Counted from the stretch's first letter, positions 1 through 10,556 are shown. The stretch is 64,000 bases of DNA from Pseudomonas sp. LP_7_YM (GCF_004364435.1 NZ_SOCT01000005.1:186001-250000), one strand, 5' to 3'. Notes: generated from the sequence alone by a model not told the origin. Numbers and translations are program-made.

Positions 1-822
1 CCCGGCCGGAAAGATTGCTCGTCGGTCCGGTTTGAGGCCTTCGAAATCGATCTTGTCCACTTCGCCCAGCTTCATCAGCTTGCGTTTGAGCCACGCCAGA
101 CCTTCGGCGTTGACCTCGCCACTGCCATGTCCGCCAGCCTTGAGTGCCAGGCCGATGGCGCGGATGGTGCCGGACGAGCCAATGGCCTCATCCCAGCTCA
201 GGCGATGCAGAGCATGTTCGATGCTCATGATCTCCAGTCGAGCCGCTGTGTACGCCTGGGCATAACGTGCCGGGGTGATCTTGCCGTCTTTGAAATAACG
301 CTGGGTGAAGCTCACGCAGCCCATTTGCAGGCTTTCACGCAGCAAGGGCTCGAAGCGCTGACCAATGATGAACTCGGTACTGCCGCCGCCGATGTCCGCC
401 ACCAGGCGCTTGCCCGGTGTGTCGGCCAGGGTGTGGGAAACGCCGAGGTAGATCAGCCGCGCTTCTTCACGACCGGAGATGACTTCGACCGGGTGACCGA
501 GAATTTCTTCGGCACGGTGAATGAATTCGTTGCGGTTACGCGCCTCGCGCAGGGCGTTGGTGCCGACGATCCTCACGGAGCCCGTGGGCATACCGTTGAT
601 CAGTTGGGCAAAACGCTTGAGGCAATCGAGCCCGCGCTGCATGGATTCTTCGTTGAGTTTGCGCTCATCGTCGATTCCGGCGGCCAATTGCACTTTCTCA
701 CCGAGCCGCTCAAGGATGCGGATTTCACCCTGATTCGCCTTGGCGACAACCATATGAAAGCTGTTGGAGCCCAAGTCGATCGCGGCGATCAGCGAGAGGT
801 TTTTGGCTTTGGATTGCGGCAT
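1..822 (-). CDS. ppx: Exopolyphosphatase Ppx (3' end outside window)
   Basis: Removes terminal phosphates from inorganic polyphosphate or hydrolyses pppGpp (Ppx/GppA family, sugar-kinase/actin fold). 274 codons are visible. The N-terminus carries the first phosphate-binding loop [15 protein letters not shown] (about residues 13-27), and a second glycine-rich loop [12 protein letters not shown] lies near residue 140; both are family hallmarks. The ATG at 822 is followed by [10 protein letters not shown]. The reading frame is still open at base 1 (ending [10 protein letters not shown]), so the C-terminal region is missing from this window. In P. aeruginosa ppx lies next to trxA, as I recall; here an ABC importer cluster separates them. 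Confidence 0.95.
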   Translation of the reverse strand, partial: MPQSKAKNLSLIAAIDLGSNSFHMVVAKANQGEIRILERLGEKVQLAAGIDDERKLNEESMQRGLDCLKRFAQLINGMPTGSVRIVGTNALREARNRNEFIHRAEEILGHPVEVISGREEARLIYLGVSHTLADTPGKRLVADIGGGSTEFIIGQRFEPLLRESLQMGCVSFTQRYFKDGKITPARYAQAYTAARLEIMSIEHALHRLSWDEAIGSSGTIRAIGLALKAGGHGSGEVNAEGLAWLKRKLMKLGEVDKIDFEGLKPDRRAIFPAG

Positions 823-1010
823 GGTCAAAAGTCCCGGTCGTTAACTCCGACATCGTGCCACGAACCATCACTGCCGCCAAACGGCACACAGATAAACATC
901 AAATGCTGAGCCGACGTCTGGGCCGATACGGCGCACTCCTGCAGACAACTTCGTAACCCTGTGAGGGTGCTCATGAAGGCCGACTTTCAGGCCCCGATGC
1001 GCAGCCCGGA

Positions 1011-1745
1011 TCAGGCCTGCTCAACCGAGCCAATGAAATTCGCCAACTCCGGCGTTTTCGGGTTGGCCATCAATTCCCGTGGATCGCCTACCTCATGCAC
1101 CTTGCCCTGATGCATGAACACCAGTTTGTCCCCTACTTCACGGGCGAAGCGCATTTCGTGGGTCACCATGATCAGGGTCATTCCATCTTTGGCCAACTGG
1201 CGCACCACGCCGAGCACTTCATTGACCAGTTCCGGGTCCAGCGCCGAGGTGATTTCGTCGCACAGCAGCACCTTAGGCGACATCGCCAGCGCTCGAGCAA
1301 TGGCCACACGCTGCTGCTGTCCACCCGACAGACGATCAGGAAATGCGTCGAACTTCTCCCCAAGCCCTACGCGTTCGAGCATCTCCTTGGCCAGCTTGCT
1401 CGCCTCAATTTTGGAGACTTTCTTTACCACCTGTGGCGCGAGCATGACGTTTTCGCCGACCGTCAGGTGTGGGAAAAGATTGAACTGCTGGAACACCATG
1501 CCGACTTTCTGCCGCAGGCTGCGCAGATCGACGCGTGCTGCATCAAGATACTCACCATCGACTTCGATCACCCCGTCATTGATCGACTCCAGGCCGTTGA
1601 GCGTACGCAACAGTGTGCTTTTGCCCGAGCCGCTGCGGCCGATGATCGCCACGACCTGGCCTTCCTCGACGCTCAAGTCGATGCCTTTAAGCACATGGTG
1701 GTCACCGTAATACTTGTGCAGGGCGGAAATTCTAAGCAGAGGCAT
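1011..1745 (-). CDS. Polar amino-acid ABC transporter, ATP-binding subunit
   Basis: ATPase of a polar amino-acid importer (GlnQ/HisP family), 244 residues. Walker A is GRSGSGKST (about residues 34-42), the Q-loop is VFQQFNLFPH, the ABC signature is LSGGQQQR, Walker B is VLLCDEITSALD, and the switch histidine is in VTHEM. The ATG at 1745 is chosen because AAAGGAGA stands just upstream; a longer open frame to 1856 only overlaps the preceding permease. It overlaps that permease by 14 bp, so it is the last gene of the four-gene operon reading from 3870. Substrate cannot be read from the sequence. Confidence 0.93.
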   Translation of the reverse strand: MPLLRISALHKYYGDHHVLKGIDLSVEEGQVVAIIGRSGSGKSTLLRTLNGLESINDGVIEVDGEYLDAARVDLRSLRQKVGMVFQQFNLFPHLTVGENVMLAPQVVKKVSKIEASKLAKEMLERVGLGEKFDAFPDRLSGGQQQRVAIARALAMSPKVLLCDEITSALDPELVNEVLGVVRQLAKDGMTLIMVTHEMRFAREVGDKLVFMHQGKVHEVGDPRELMANPKTPELANFIGSVEQA

Positions 1746-2379
1746 GAAGTCTCCTTTCCAGATAGCGCGCGCTGAGCGACAACGGATAGCAAAGCAGGAA
1801 GTAGCCCAAGGCAACGAAGCCGTAGACCATGAAAGGCTGAAACGTAGCGTTGGCAATCATTCCACCGGTCTTGGTCAGTTCGGTGAAGCCGATGATCGAG
1901 GTCACGGCCGTGCCTTTGACCACTTGCACCGAAAAGCCGACGGTCGGCGCCACCCCGATGCGCAGGGCCTGCGGCAGGATCACGTAACGCAATTGCTCGA
2001 ATGGAGTAAGCGCCAGACTTGCCGAAGCTTCCCACTGGCCGTTGGAAATCGACTCAACGCAACCGCGCCATATTTCGGCCAGATACGCGCTGGTAAATAG
2101 CGTCAGGGCCAACGCCGCTGCAACCCAGGGCGAGATATCCACACCCATCAATGCCACGCCGAAGAACACCAGAAATAGTTGCATCAGCAGCGGTGTGCCT
2201 TGGAAAAGCTCAATGTAGCAGCGAGCGAGCCTGCGCACGGCTGCGGTTTCAGAGATGCGCATCGTCATGACCAACAGCCCGATCACGCCGCCGCCAAGGA
2301 ATGCCACCAGCGACAGGGCCAGCGTCCATTGCAGGCCGGTGAGCAGGTTGCGCACGATGTCCCACAGGGTGAAATCCAT
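1732..2379 (-). CDS. Polar amino-acid ABC transporter, permease subunit 2
   Basis: Inner-membrane permease of the HisM/GlnP family, 215 residues. It starts at ATG 2379 (MDFTLWDIVRNLL), which shares one base with the stop of the first permease (TGATG), a sign of translational coupling. The region around residues 55-125 has FQGTPLLMQLF and the EAA-type loop with SISNGQWEASASLAL, typical of polar amino-acid permeases and used to dock the ATPase. Several hydrophobic segments are visible. The two permeases probably form a heterodimer. Confidence 0.92.
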   Translation of the reverse strand: MDFTLWDIVRNLLTGLQWTLALSLVAFLGGGVIGLLVMTMRISETAAVRRLARCYIELFQGTPLLMQLFLVFFGVALMGVDISPWVAAALALTLFTSAYLAEIWRGCVESISNGQWEASASLALTPFEQLRYVILPQALRIGVAPTVGFSVQVVKGTAVTSIIGFTELTKTGGMIANATFQPFMVYGFVALGYFLLCYPLSLSARYLERRLHASA

Positions 2380-3044
2380 CAGCTGTTCCTCGCAATGTAG
2401 CGACGACCGACCCAGGCCAGCAATTGGCGAATCATCAGGGCCATGAACAGGTAGATCAGCGTGGTAATGATGTACGTCTCGAAGGCGCGGAAGTTGCGCG
2501 ACTGAATGAAGTTCGCCGCAAAACTCAGCTCCTCGGTGGCAATCTGCGAACAGACCGCCGAGCCGAGCATGACGATGATGATCTGGCTGCTCAGCGCAGG
2601 CCACACCTTACCCAGCGCTGGCACCAGCACCACATGACGGAAGGTCTCGAAGCGCGTCATCGCCAGCGCCGCCGAAGCCTCCAGTTGCCCACGGGGAATC
2701 GCCTGCACGCCCGCGCGGATGATCTCGGTTGAATACGCCCCCAGATTGATCACCATCGCCAGTACCGCAGCCTGCCATTCTGAAATCTGCAGCCCCAGCG
2801 ACGGTAAGCCGAAGAAAATGAAAAACAGCTGCACCAGAAACGGCGTGTTGCGTATCAGCTCGACGTAGATACCGAAAAGCGCCGAGAACGGCTGGATTTT
2901 CCAGGCTCTGACAATGGCGCCGACGATGCCGACGCTGACCCCCAGCAAGGTGCCGATGGCCGTCAGCTCCAGGGTGAACAAAGCGCCACGCAGCAGAAGG
3001 TCAGCATTTTGCAGAACCGCAATGAAGTCGAACTGATAAGCCAT
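2379..3044 (-). CDS. Polar amino-acid ABC transporter, permease subunit 1
   Basis: Inner-membrane permease of the HisM/GlnP family, 221 residues, ATG at 3044. The motif IRNTPFLVQLFFIFFGLPSLG (about residues 64-84) and the docking loop AIPRGQLEASAALAM are diagnostic. Hydrophobic segments near residues 20-50, 55-90 and 180-210 fit the family topology. It follows the binding-protein gene by 40 bp and overlaps the next permease by one base. Confidence 0.92.
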   Translation of the reverse strand: MAYQFDFIAVLQNADLLLRGALFTLELTAIGTLLGVSVGIVGAIVRAWKIQPFSALFGIYVELIRNTPFLVQLFFIFFGLPSLGLQISEWQAAVLAMVINLGAYSTEIIRAGVQAIPRGQLEASAALAMTRFETFRHVVLVPALGKVWPALSSQIIIVMLGSAVCSQIATEELSFAANFIQSRNFRAFETYIITTLIYLFMALMIRQLLAWVGRRYIARNS

Positions 3045-3084
3045 CTAAAAGCCCCGGATCAGATGCAATGACTAAGAGATGCGC

Positions 3085-3870
3085 TCAGAGATCGGCTGGC
3101 AAAGGTTGTTTCAGCCAGGTCTGTGAGTTCTTTTCCAGCGCGCCGTCCTGCGCCGCCGCTTCAAGAATTTCGTTGACCTTGGCCAATAGCTCCGGCTGAC
3201 CTTTGTTCACGCCGACGTAGACCGGTGAATCCTTGAGTTTCACTTTCAGCGCGGGAATGCGCTTGGGGTTTTTCTCGCTGATCGCGACCATCACCACGTT
3301 GCCGCTGGCAATCAGATCGGTTTGATTAGCCAGGTAGGCGGCGATGGTGGAGTTGTTGTCTTCGAAACGCTTGATGGTGGCTTCTTTCGGCGCCACGGCG
3401 GTCAGCTCGATGTCTTCGATGGCGCCACGGGTGACGCTGATGGTTTTACCTTTCAGATCGTCCACGCCATTGATCGCAGCGTCAGGTGGACCGAACACGG
3501 CGAGGTAGAAGGGGGCGTAAGCGCGGGAAAAATCGATGACTTTTTCGCGGTCCGGGTTCTTTCCAAGGCTGGAAATCACCAGATCGACCTTGCCAGTGGT
3601 CAGGTACGGAATGCGGTTGGTGCTGTTGACCGGCGTCAGTTCCAGCTTGACCTTGAGCTTGTCGGCGATGAGCTGCGCAGTGTCGATGTCCAGCCCTCGG
3701 GGTTTCATGTCAGGACCGACCGAGCCGAAAGGCGGGAAGTCCTGCGGTACGGCGACTTTCAGCGTGCCGCGTGTGGTCACATCATCCAGGCCATTGGCGT
3801 GGGCTGGGGCCTGGCCGAGCATGAAGCTGGCAAACAGGGCGGCGAGCAGAGCGCTGTAGCGCTTGGTCAT
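3085..3870 (-). CDS. Polar amino-acid ABC transporter, periplasmic binding protein
   Basis: Family 3 solute-binding protein, 261 residues, first gene of the importer operon. A Sec signal peptide is clear (MTKRYSALLAALFASFMLGQ, cleavage after AHA). The mature part begins GTLKVAVPQDFPPF and contains GLDIDTAQLIADKL and DLVISSLGKNPDREKVIDFS, all standard for this family. No lipobox cysteine is present, so it should be soluble in the periplasm. ATG 3870 was chosen over an upstream in-frame start because the signal peptide begins there. Ligand is unknown; an amino acid is the family expectation. Confidence 0.93.
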   Translation of the reverse strand: MTKRYSALLAALFASFMLGQAPAHANGLDDVTTRGTLKVAVPQDFPPFGSVGPDMKPRGLDIDTAQLIADKLKVKLELTPVNSTNRIPYLTTGKVDLVISSLGKNPDREKVIDFSRAYAPFYLAVFGPPDAAINGVDDLKGKTISVTRGAIEDIELTAVAPKEATIKRFEDNNSTIAAYLANQTDLIASGNVVMVAISEKNPKRIPALKVKLKDSPVYVGVNKGQPELLAKVNEILEAAAQDGALEKNSQTWLKQPLPADL

Positions 3871-3989
3871 GTGACGTCTCCGAATCGAACGAATGTTTGG
3901 GCGAAGCGTGGGTACTGCACTAACCCCAGTGCACAGCCCATGCCAGCGGCGAATTCGCGACCCAGTCATGCGGGTTTCAACGCAAAGGC

Positions 3990-4015
3990 GGTCTAACTGG
4001 TCTGAACAGTTGGCA
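3990..4015. promoter_or_regulatory. Candidate operator between the ABC importer and its GntR-type regulator
   Basis: A 17-bp inverted repeat, AACTG-7 nt-CAGTT (3995-4011), lies in the divergent intergenic space between the importer operon (start 3870) and the FadR-type regulator (start 4137). FadR-subfamily proteins bind short dyads in such positions. Assignment to this regulator is inference. Confidence 0.35.
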
Positions 4016-4136
4016 AGCGCCCCGCCCCGCTTTGGCGCGTCTCAAAGCCACGGCGCCCCTTGCTTGGGCGTCACTTGCCGAATCGGTGCGATGGCTATAA
4101 AAGAGGAATTTTCAACGGTAAGCACGCTGAAAACTC

Positions 4137-4841
4137 ATGCATCCGAGCCCGATTGCAGTACCCGAAGTTGCCTTTCAAGCGATCCGCAAATTGATCGCCG
4201 AGCATGGCTATTTGCCCGGCGACAGCCTGCCTTCGCAGCGGGATCTGGCGGTTCGCCTCGGGGTCAGTCGGGCCTCTCTGCGTGAGGCGCTGTCTTCGTT
4301 AAGCGCGCTGGGAGTGGTCAGCGTGCAGCCCGGTAAAGGGGTGTTCGTTCAGGCTATTTCTGAACCAGAAAAGCGCACGAGCGGATTTTCCTGGCCTTAC
4401 GCCGCTCACGCTTCGCCTGCGGAAACGTTTCAACTGCGTTATGCGCTGGAAGGTTTTGCGGCCGGTCTGGCAGCGGTGACGTTGACCGCCGACGAGCGCG
4501 ATGTGCTTGAAGACAACGTTGAAGCCATGCGCCTGGAGCTCAAGGCGGGAGACTTCGATTGCGCTGCCAGGCTGGATTTCGATTTTCACCGACGCATACT
4601 CGTCGCCAGCGGCAATCAGGCCATCCAGGGCATCATCACCTCCAGCGCCGATATCTTTCTAGAGAGCCAGAAGTTGCCTTTCATCCGGGCGGGCAGGGCG
4701 ATGGAAACCTGGCAAGAACACCGCAAGATCCTCCGCGCCCTTGCCCGCAACGCTTCGGGCCCGGCGCAGAGGGCAATGCAGGAGCATATTCGCGGAGCAG
4801 CCTTGAGAACCGGCATTGTGTTTGTCGCGCCTTCGGCTTGA
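4137..4841 (+). CDS. GntR-family (FadR subfamily, FCD domain) transcriptional regulator
   Basis: 234-residue regulator, divergent from the importer operon and therefore its likely controller. The winged helix-turn-helix is N-terminal (about residues 10-72): GDSLPSQRDLAVRLGVSRAS followed by LREALSSLSALGVV and the wing QPGKGVFV. The C-terminal all-helical FCD domain (about 95-220) keeps the metal-ligand pattern of this class: D and H in DFDFHRRI, H in WQEHRKI and H in QEHIRGA. ATG 4137 is the first good start. The effector is unknown; FadR-type regulators often sense small organic acids or amino-acid-derived metabolites. Confidence 0.9.
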   Translation: MHPSPIAVPEVAFQAIRKLIAEHGYLPGDSLPSQRDLAVRLGVSRASLREALSSLSALGVVSVQPGKGVFVQAISEPEKRTSGFSWPYAAHASPAETFQLRYALEGFAAGLAAVTLTADERDVLEDNVEAMRLELKAGDFDCAARLDFDFHRRILVASGNQAIQGIITSSADIFLESQKLPFIRAGRAMETWQEHRKILRALARNASGPAQRAMQEHIRGAALRTGIVFVAPSA

Positions 4842-4950
4842 ATTGCCCGGGGTGCCACGGGCTTGCGCCCAGCGCGAGGTTGATACCAGCCCCGGCCTCT
4901 GCGATAAACGTAGTCATGACTGTCCATAGCGAGAGACAATCGCCTCCGCC

Positions 4951-4979
4951 TTCCTGTCACGGCGTGACACAGTTATGAT
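4951..4979 (+). promoter_or_regulatory. trxA promoter region with an inverted repeat
   Basis: A perfect dyad TGTCAC-GGC-GTGACA (4955-4969) is followed by a possible -10 box TATGAT (4974-4979), 38 bp before the trxA start. The dyad lies between the -35 and -10 positions, where a repressor or activator could act. No regulator is identified. Confidence 0.4.
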
Positions 4980-5017
4980 AGCCAACGTTTTTTTGCCTAT
5001 GACCTCGGAGAAATCTC

Positions 5018-5347
5018 ATGAGTAGCGACCTCATCAAACACGTCAGCGACGCGAGCTTCGAAGCCGATGTCCTCAAGGCTTCCGGTCCTGTGCTGGTGGA
5101 TTACTGGGCTGAGTGGTGCGGCCCATGCAAAATGATTGCTCCGGTTCTGGACGATATCGCTGGCACTTACGAAGGCAAACTGACCATTGCCAAGCTCAAT
5201 ATCGACGAAAATCAGGAAACCCCGGCCAAGCACGGCGTTCGTGGCATCCCTACCCTGATGCTGTTCAAGGACGGTGAAGTGGCGGCTACCAAGGTCGGCG
5301 CTCTGTCCAAGTCCCAGCTGCAAGCGTTTCTCGACGCCAACATTTGA
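5018..5347 (+). CDS. trxA: Thioredoxin 1
   Basis: Cytosolic dithiol oxidoreductase, 109 residues, the normal length. The active-site motif WCGPCK is at about residues 33-38, and the cis-proline loop GIPTLMLF follows. A ribosome-binding site (CGGAGAAA) precedes ATG 5018. It is a single-gene unit: an inverted repeat lies over its promoter and an intrinsic terminator follows immediately, so rho is transcribed from its own promoter. Confidence 0.98.
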   Translation: MSSDLIKHVSDASFEADVLKASGPVLVDYWAEWCGPCKMIAPVLDDIAGTYEGKLTIAKLNIDENQETPAKHGVRGIPTLMLFKDGEVAATKVGALSKSQLQAFLDANI

Positions 5348-5352
5348 TGGCG

Positions 5353-5383
5353 CAAAAGCCTCGTAAATAAGCGGGGCTTTTTT
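5353..5383 (+). terminator. Intrinsic terminator after trxA
   Basis: Stem AAAGCCTCG / CGGGGCTTT (one G-U pair) with an 8-nt loop, followed by a T run, 6 bp after the trxA stop. Confidence 0.85.
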
Positions 5384-5399
5384 CAGGCATCGTACTAGA

Positions 5400-5576
5400 C
5401 GCCCTGAAAATCAAGTGTTACATTCGGCCCCGCAACGGTTTCTCCGTTGCCCCCTGCTAGCCGTCGCCGACGCTCTCCTTTCGATTTGTACGCGATCCTG
5501 TCGCCTTCTCTGCGGCGCGGCCTCATTAAGCCAAAAGCTTAATTTCCCCCTCCATACATGATTACGTCATTCCTAT
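5400..5576 (+). promoter_or_regulatory. Structured 5' leader of rho
   Basis: About 175 bp separates the trxA terminator from the rho start. It has two clear hairpins: GCAACGG-TTTCT-CCGTTGC (5432-5450) and ATTAAGC-CAAAA-GCTTAAT (5525-5543), separated by a C- and T-rich stretch and followed by TTTCCCCC. No Shine-Dalgarno sequence is evident before the rho ATG. In E. coli rho limits its own synthesis by terminating in its leader; the pyrimidine-rich unpaired stretch here would suit that, by analogy only. Confidence 0.5.
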
Positions 5577-6836
<1,260 letters not shown>

Positions 6837-6852
6837 CACGCTTAACGGCTAG

Positions 6853-6883
6853 AAAAAATGGCGCCTTGGGCGCCATTTTTTTT
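6853..6883 (+). terminator. Intrinsic terminator after rho
   Basis: Perfect hairpin ATGGCGCC-TTG-GGCGCCAT flanked by an A run and a T run, about 17 bp after the rho stop. The symmetrical A and T tracts would let it work on either strand. Confidence 0.9.
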
Positions 6884-7123
6884 GAGTTTTTTTACCCGCA
6901 GGCCGCCCCGGGCAGGTCATGCACGCTTTGATCTCATTGCGCTTTTCGGCAGGCTACCGACTTTGCTCTGCTGCGCTCGGGGCAATCAGATGGCGTCTGT
7001 GGGAATAACCGTCGCGATAAGTGCCTGTTAACAGGCCTTTAGCCCGATGATTAAGCTCCAGACAGCTGCTGTCGGGCGGCAGAGCAGGTAGGATGTGCAT
7101 CTATTTGTTAAGTGGCCGGGTTA

Positions 7124-8590
7124 ATGAAATTCAAGGATCTACGGGATTTCGTGCAGCAGCTTGAGCAGCGCGGAGAGTTAAAACGCATTCAGGTGCCCAT
7201 CTCCCCGGTGCTGGAAATGACCGAAGTGTGCGACCGGACCCTGCGCAACAAGGGTCCCGCCTTGCTGTTCGAAAACCCGACGGGCTTTGATATCCCGGTG
7301 CTGGGCAACCTGTTCGGCACGCCGGAACGCGTGGCTATGGGCATGGGCGCCGAGTCAACCGAAGAGCTGCGCGAGATCGGCAAGTTGCTGGCCTTCCTCA
7401 AGGAACCCGAGCCGCCGAAAGGTCTGAAAGACGCCTGGTCCAAGCTGCCTATCTTCAAGAAGGTCATCTCCATGGCGCCGAAGGTCGTCAAGGACGCGCC
7501 TTGCCAGGAAGTGGTCATCGAGGGCGATGACGTCGACCTGGGCATGCTGCCGGTGCAGACCTGCTGGCCTGGCGACGTGGGTCCGCTGATCACCTGGGGC
7601 CTGACCGTCACCAAAGGCCCGAACAAGGAACGCCAGAACCTGGGCATCTATCGCCAACAGGTCATCGGTCGCAATAAAGTCATCATGCGTTGGCTAAGCC
7701 ACCGCGGCGGCGCACTGGATTACAAGGAATGGTGCGACAAACATCCTGGCCAGCCATTCCCGGTTTCCGTGGCGCTGGGTGCCGACCCTGCGACGATTCT
7801 TGGCGCGGTCACGCCGGTCCCCGACAGCCTTTCCGAATATGCCTTCGCCGGTCTGCTGCGGGGCAACCGCACTGAGCTGATCAAGTGCCGGAGCAACGAC
7901 CTGCAAGTGCCGTCGAGTGCTGAAATCGTGCTGGAAGGTGTGATTCATCCCGGCGAAATGGCCGACGAAGGCCCGTATGGTGACCACACCGGCTATTACA
8001 ACGAAGTCGACAGCTTCCCGGTGTTCACCGTCGAGCGCATCACGCACCGCATCAAACCGATCTATCACAGCACCTACACCGGCCGGCCGCCGGATGAACC
8101 GGCGATTCTGGGCGTGGCGCTGAACGAAGTATTCGTGCCGATTTTGCAGAAGCAGTTTCCCGAGATTGTCGACTTCTATCTGCCGCCTGAAGGTTGCTCG
8201 TATCGCATGGCGGTGGTGACCATCAAGAAGCAGTATCCAGGTCACGCTAAGCGCGTGATGCTGGGTGTCTGGTCGTTTCTGCGACAGTTCATGTACACCA
8301 AATTCGTTATCGTCACTGACGACGACATCAACGCCCGGGACTGGAACGACGTCATCTGGGCGATCACCACGCGCATGGACCCCAAGCGCGATACGGTGAT
8401 GATCGACAATACCCCGATCGACTACCTCGACTTCGCCTCGCCGGTGTCAGGACTGGGATCGAAGATGGGGCTGGATGCCACGCATAAATGGCCGGGGGAA
8501 ACTACCCGTGAATGGGGTCGTGCCATCGTCAAGGACGAAGCCGTCACTCGCCGGATCGACGATATCTGGAATCAACTGGGAATAGATTGA
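7124..8590 (+). CDS. ubiD: 4-hydroxy-3-polyprenylbenzoate decarboxylase UbiD
   Basis: Decarboxylates the prenylated ring in ubiquinone synthesis using the prenylated-FMN cofactor made by UbiX. 488 residues, close to the roughly 497 of E. coli UbiD, which it matches along its length. Visible signatures include [31 protein letters not shown] and the conserved acidic stretch [13 protein letters not shown] chose the ATG at 7124 ([10 protein letters not shown]) over a GTG at 7112 because it matches the family N-terminus. The next gene overlaps its stop codon by one base (TGATG), so the two are translationally coupled. Confidence 0.96.
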   Translation: MKFKDLRDFVQQLEQRGELKRIQVPISPVLEMTEVCDRTLRNKGPALLFENPTGFDIPVLGNLFGTPERVAMGMGAESTEELREIGKLLAFLKEPEPPKGLKDAWSKLPIFKKVISMAPKVVKDAPCQEVVIEGDDVDLGMLPVQTCWPGDVGPLITWGLTVTKGPNKERQNLGIYRQQVIGRNKVIMRWLSHRGGALDYKEWCDKHPGQPFPVSVALGADPATILGAVTPVPDSLSEYAFAGLLRGNRTELIKCRSNDLQVPSSAEIVLEGVIHPGEMADEGPYGDHTGYYNEVDSFPVFTVERITHRIKPIYHSTYTGRPPDEPAILGVALNEVFVPILQKQFPEIVDFYLPPEGCSYRMAVVTIKKQYPGHAKRVMLGVWSFLRQFMYTKFVIVTDDDINARDWNDVIWAITTRMDPKRDTVMIDNTPIDYLDFASPVSGLGSKMGLDATHKWPGETTREWGRAIVKDEAVTRRIDDIWNQLGID

Positions 8591-9558
8591 TGCGCGTAAC
8601 CTTGCAGCCATCGGGTGCAGTACTTGAGACCTTGCCAGGCGAGCGGATTCTTGATGCCGCTCAGCGTCTGGGCTACGAATGCCCACAGAGCTGCCGCAAC
8701 GGTAATTGCCACATTTGCTCTGCGCTGCTGGTTGAAGGCAGTGTCGAGCAAGCAGGCGATGTGAAGCAACATGGCGAAATCCACACCTGTCTGGCCGTGC
8801 CCCAGCAAGACTGTGTGGTGCTGTGGGACAGCGTGTTGCCGCTTGGCGAATTGCCGGTGCGCACGTTTGCATGCCAGGTCACCGAGTGCCGCGAAGTAGG
8901 CGGCGACGTCTGGCGCGTGATGCTGCGCGCCCCGGCAGGCAAGCCGCCACGCTACCACGCCGGTCAGTATCTGATGATCGAGCGCGATGACGGCGAGAAA
9001 TCCGCGTTCTCCATGGCCTCATCGCCTGAAAGCGGCCGCGACCTTGAGTTCCATGTGCTGGCCCGCGAGGCCAGTGCGCAAAATCTGATCAAGCAGCTGC
9101 AGCGTGAGGGCATGGCCCGCGTCGAACTGCCATTTGGCGACACTCACCTGGGCGAGTTGCCTGATGGCCCGCTGGTGCTGATCGCTGCGGGCACCGGCAT
9201 GGGCCAGATGCACAGCCTGATCGAGCATTGCCGCTCCAAGGGCTTTCCATACCCGGTCCATGTGTATTGGGGCGTGCGTCGCCCTGAAGATTTCTACGAA
9301 CTCAAGCATTGGGATGAGTGGAAGACTTTGCCCAATCTGCATCTGCACAAAATCGTCAGTGACCTGTGCGGTTGGGAAGGGCGTTGCGGCATGTTGCATG
9401 AAGCCGTGTGCGAAGACTTCCCTGACCTGAAGGCCATTCAGGTCTACGCCAGCGGCTCGCCTGCAATGGTGTACTCAACGCTGGATGCGTTGGTCGTCGC
9501 CGGCATGGATGCCCATCAGATGCGCGCCGATGTCTTCGCCTATGCGCCGCGAGGTTGA
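8590..9558 (+). CDS. Ferredoxin-NAD(P)H reductase-like flavoprotein (CDP-6-deoxy-delta-3,4-glucoseen reductase family)
   Basis: 322-residue electron-transfer protein with an N-terminal plant-type [2Fe-2S] domain (cysteine pattern C-x4-C-x2-C near residues 39-47, fourth cysteine in IHTCL), then an FAD-binding barrel (YHAGQYLMIE, about 135-144, and SAFSMASSP) and an NAD(P)H domain (LIAAGTGMGQMHSL and VYASGSPAMV). Start shares one base with the ubiD stop. Same order as P. aeruginosa, where this gene also follows ubiD as I recall. A role in ubiquinone synthesis is inferred only from position; general flavin or iron-sulfur reductase is equally possible. Confidence 0.88.
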   Translation: MRVTLQPSGAVLETLPGERILDAAQRLGYECPQSCRNGNCHICSALLVEGSVEQAGDVKQHGEIHTCLAVPQQDCVVLWDSVLPLGELPVRTFACQVTECREVGGDVWRVMLRAPAGKPPRYHAGQYLMIERDDGEKSAFSMASSPESGRDLEFHVLAREASAQNLIKQLQREGMARVELPFGDTHLGELPDGPLVLIAAGTGMGQMHSLIEHCRSKGFPYPVHVYWGVRRPEDFYELKHWDEWKTLPNLHLHKIVSDLCGWEGRCGMLHEAVCEDFPDLKAIQVYASGSPAMVYSTLDALVVAGMDAHQMRADVFAYAPRG

Positions 9559-9742
9559 CCGTTCGCCTGATGACCGCAGCGGTGGAGAGGTAATTGCATC
9601 AGAATGTGTGCAGGTCGGTTTCAAGGCGTTTCGACCTGTACATCGCTCGCAGTAGGGGCAGAGTGTTGATTCGCTGTTGCCAGAGCCGCTTTGAAAAGTG
9701 TTCAGCACTGCACTGGCGTATCCGGGCCAGTGAGGGAGCCAG

Positions 9743-10417
9743 ATGGAGAAGCAAATCAATAGCCTGGTGGAGGCGGTTCACGACGGCCTTGGGCTGTCTT
9801 ATCCACCCGTGATCGACCTTGGGCCGAAACTGACGCGTGAACAGCTCCTTGCTTCCATGCATGCCACCATGAGCCAGCACAGAGGCGGCCCGGTCTGGCT
9901 TTTTGCCTACGGTTCGTTGATCTGGCGCCCCGAGTGCTCCGCCGTGGAGCGTCAGCGCGGTCGGGTGCATGGCTATCATCGCGGCCTGTACCTCTGGTCT
10001 CATGAACATCGCGGCACCCCCGAACAGCCTGGCTTGGTCTTTGGTCTGGACCGCGGCGGCTCTTGCAGCGGCTGCGCTTATCGCCTCCCCGAGGAAAACA
10101 TCGAAAAGTCGCTGCTTGCGTTATGGGAGCGCGAAATGCCATTCCCCTCCTATCGCCCCCACTGGCTCAGTTGCCGACTGGAAGATGGCAGCAAGGTGCA
10201 GGCCTTGGGTTTCGTGCTTGACCGGCATCTGCCCAGCTACGCAGGCAACCTGCCTGACAGCGTCCTCACTCAGGTGCTGGCCAGCGCCAGTGGCCGCTAC
10301 GGCACTACTCGCGAATATGTAGAGCAGACGATTCACGCGTTGCGTCACCACGCAATGCCGGATGTGACTCTGGAGGAGCGCTTCAAGCGATGCCGGCCGA
10401 TTTTATTGGCGGTTTGA
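9743..10417 (+). CDS. ChaC-like glutathione-specific gamma-glutamylcyclotransferase
   Basis: 224 residues. ChaC proteins cleave glutathione to 5-oxoproline and Cys-Gly in the cytosol. The hallmark GPVWLFAYGSLIWRP is at about residues 49-63 (YGSL substrate loop), and the expected catalytic glutamate is in the segment LWEREMPF (about residue 130). The family tail motif YGTTREYVEQTI is present. Start ATG 9743 follows AGGGAGCCAG. It stands alone between an apparent noncoding stretch and a REP-like hairpin. Confidence 0.9.
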   Translation: MEKQINSLVEAVHDGLGLSYPPVIDLGPKLTREQLLASMHATMSQHRGGPVWLFAYGSLIWRPECSAVERQRGRVHGYHRGLYLWSHEHRGTPEQPGLVFGLDRGGSCSGCAYRLPEENIEKSLLALWEREMPFPSYRPHWLSCRLEDGSKVQALGFVLDRHLPSYAGNLPDSVLTQVLASASGRYGTTREYVEQTIHALRHHAMPDVTLEERFKRCRPILLAV

Positions 10418-10508
10418 CGCCTGCATGAGAGCGCAGCGCCGGGCGGGTGACGGTCACAGGTTTTGATGACGAAACCGTTGTAGAAGACGCCGCAGGTTAC
10501 GACGGCAA

Positions 10509-10556
10509 CGAAGCGGTGGGTCAATCAGTACTGATTTATCTGACCCACTGCCTTCG
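10509..10556. repeat. REP-like palindrome between chaC and glpT
   Basis: Imperfect inverted repeat: CGAAG-c-GGTGGGTCA on the left pairs with TGACCCACTGCCTTCG on the right around an 18-nt loop. It lies between two convergent genes and may also act as a terminator. Confidence 0.6.
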
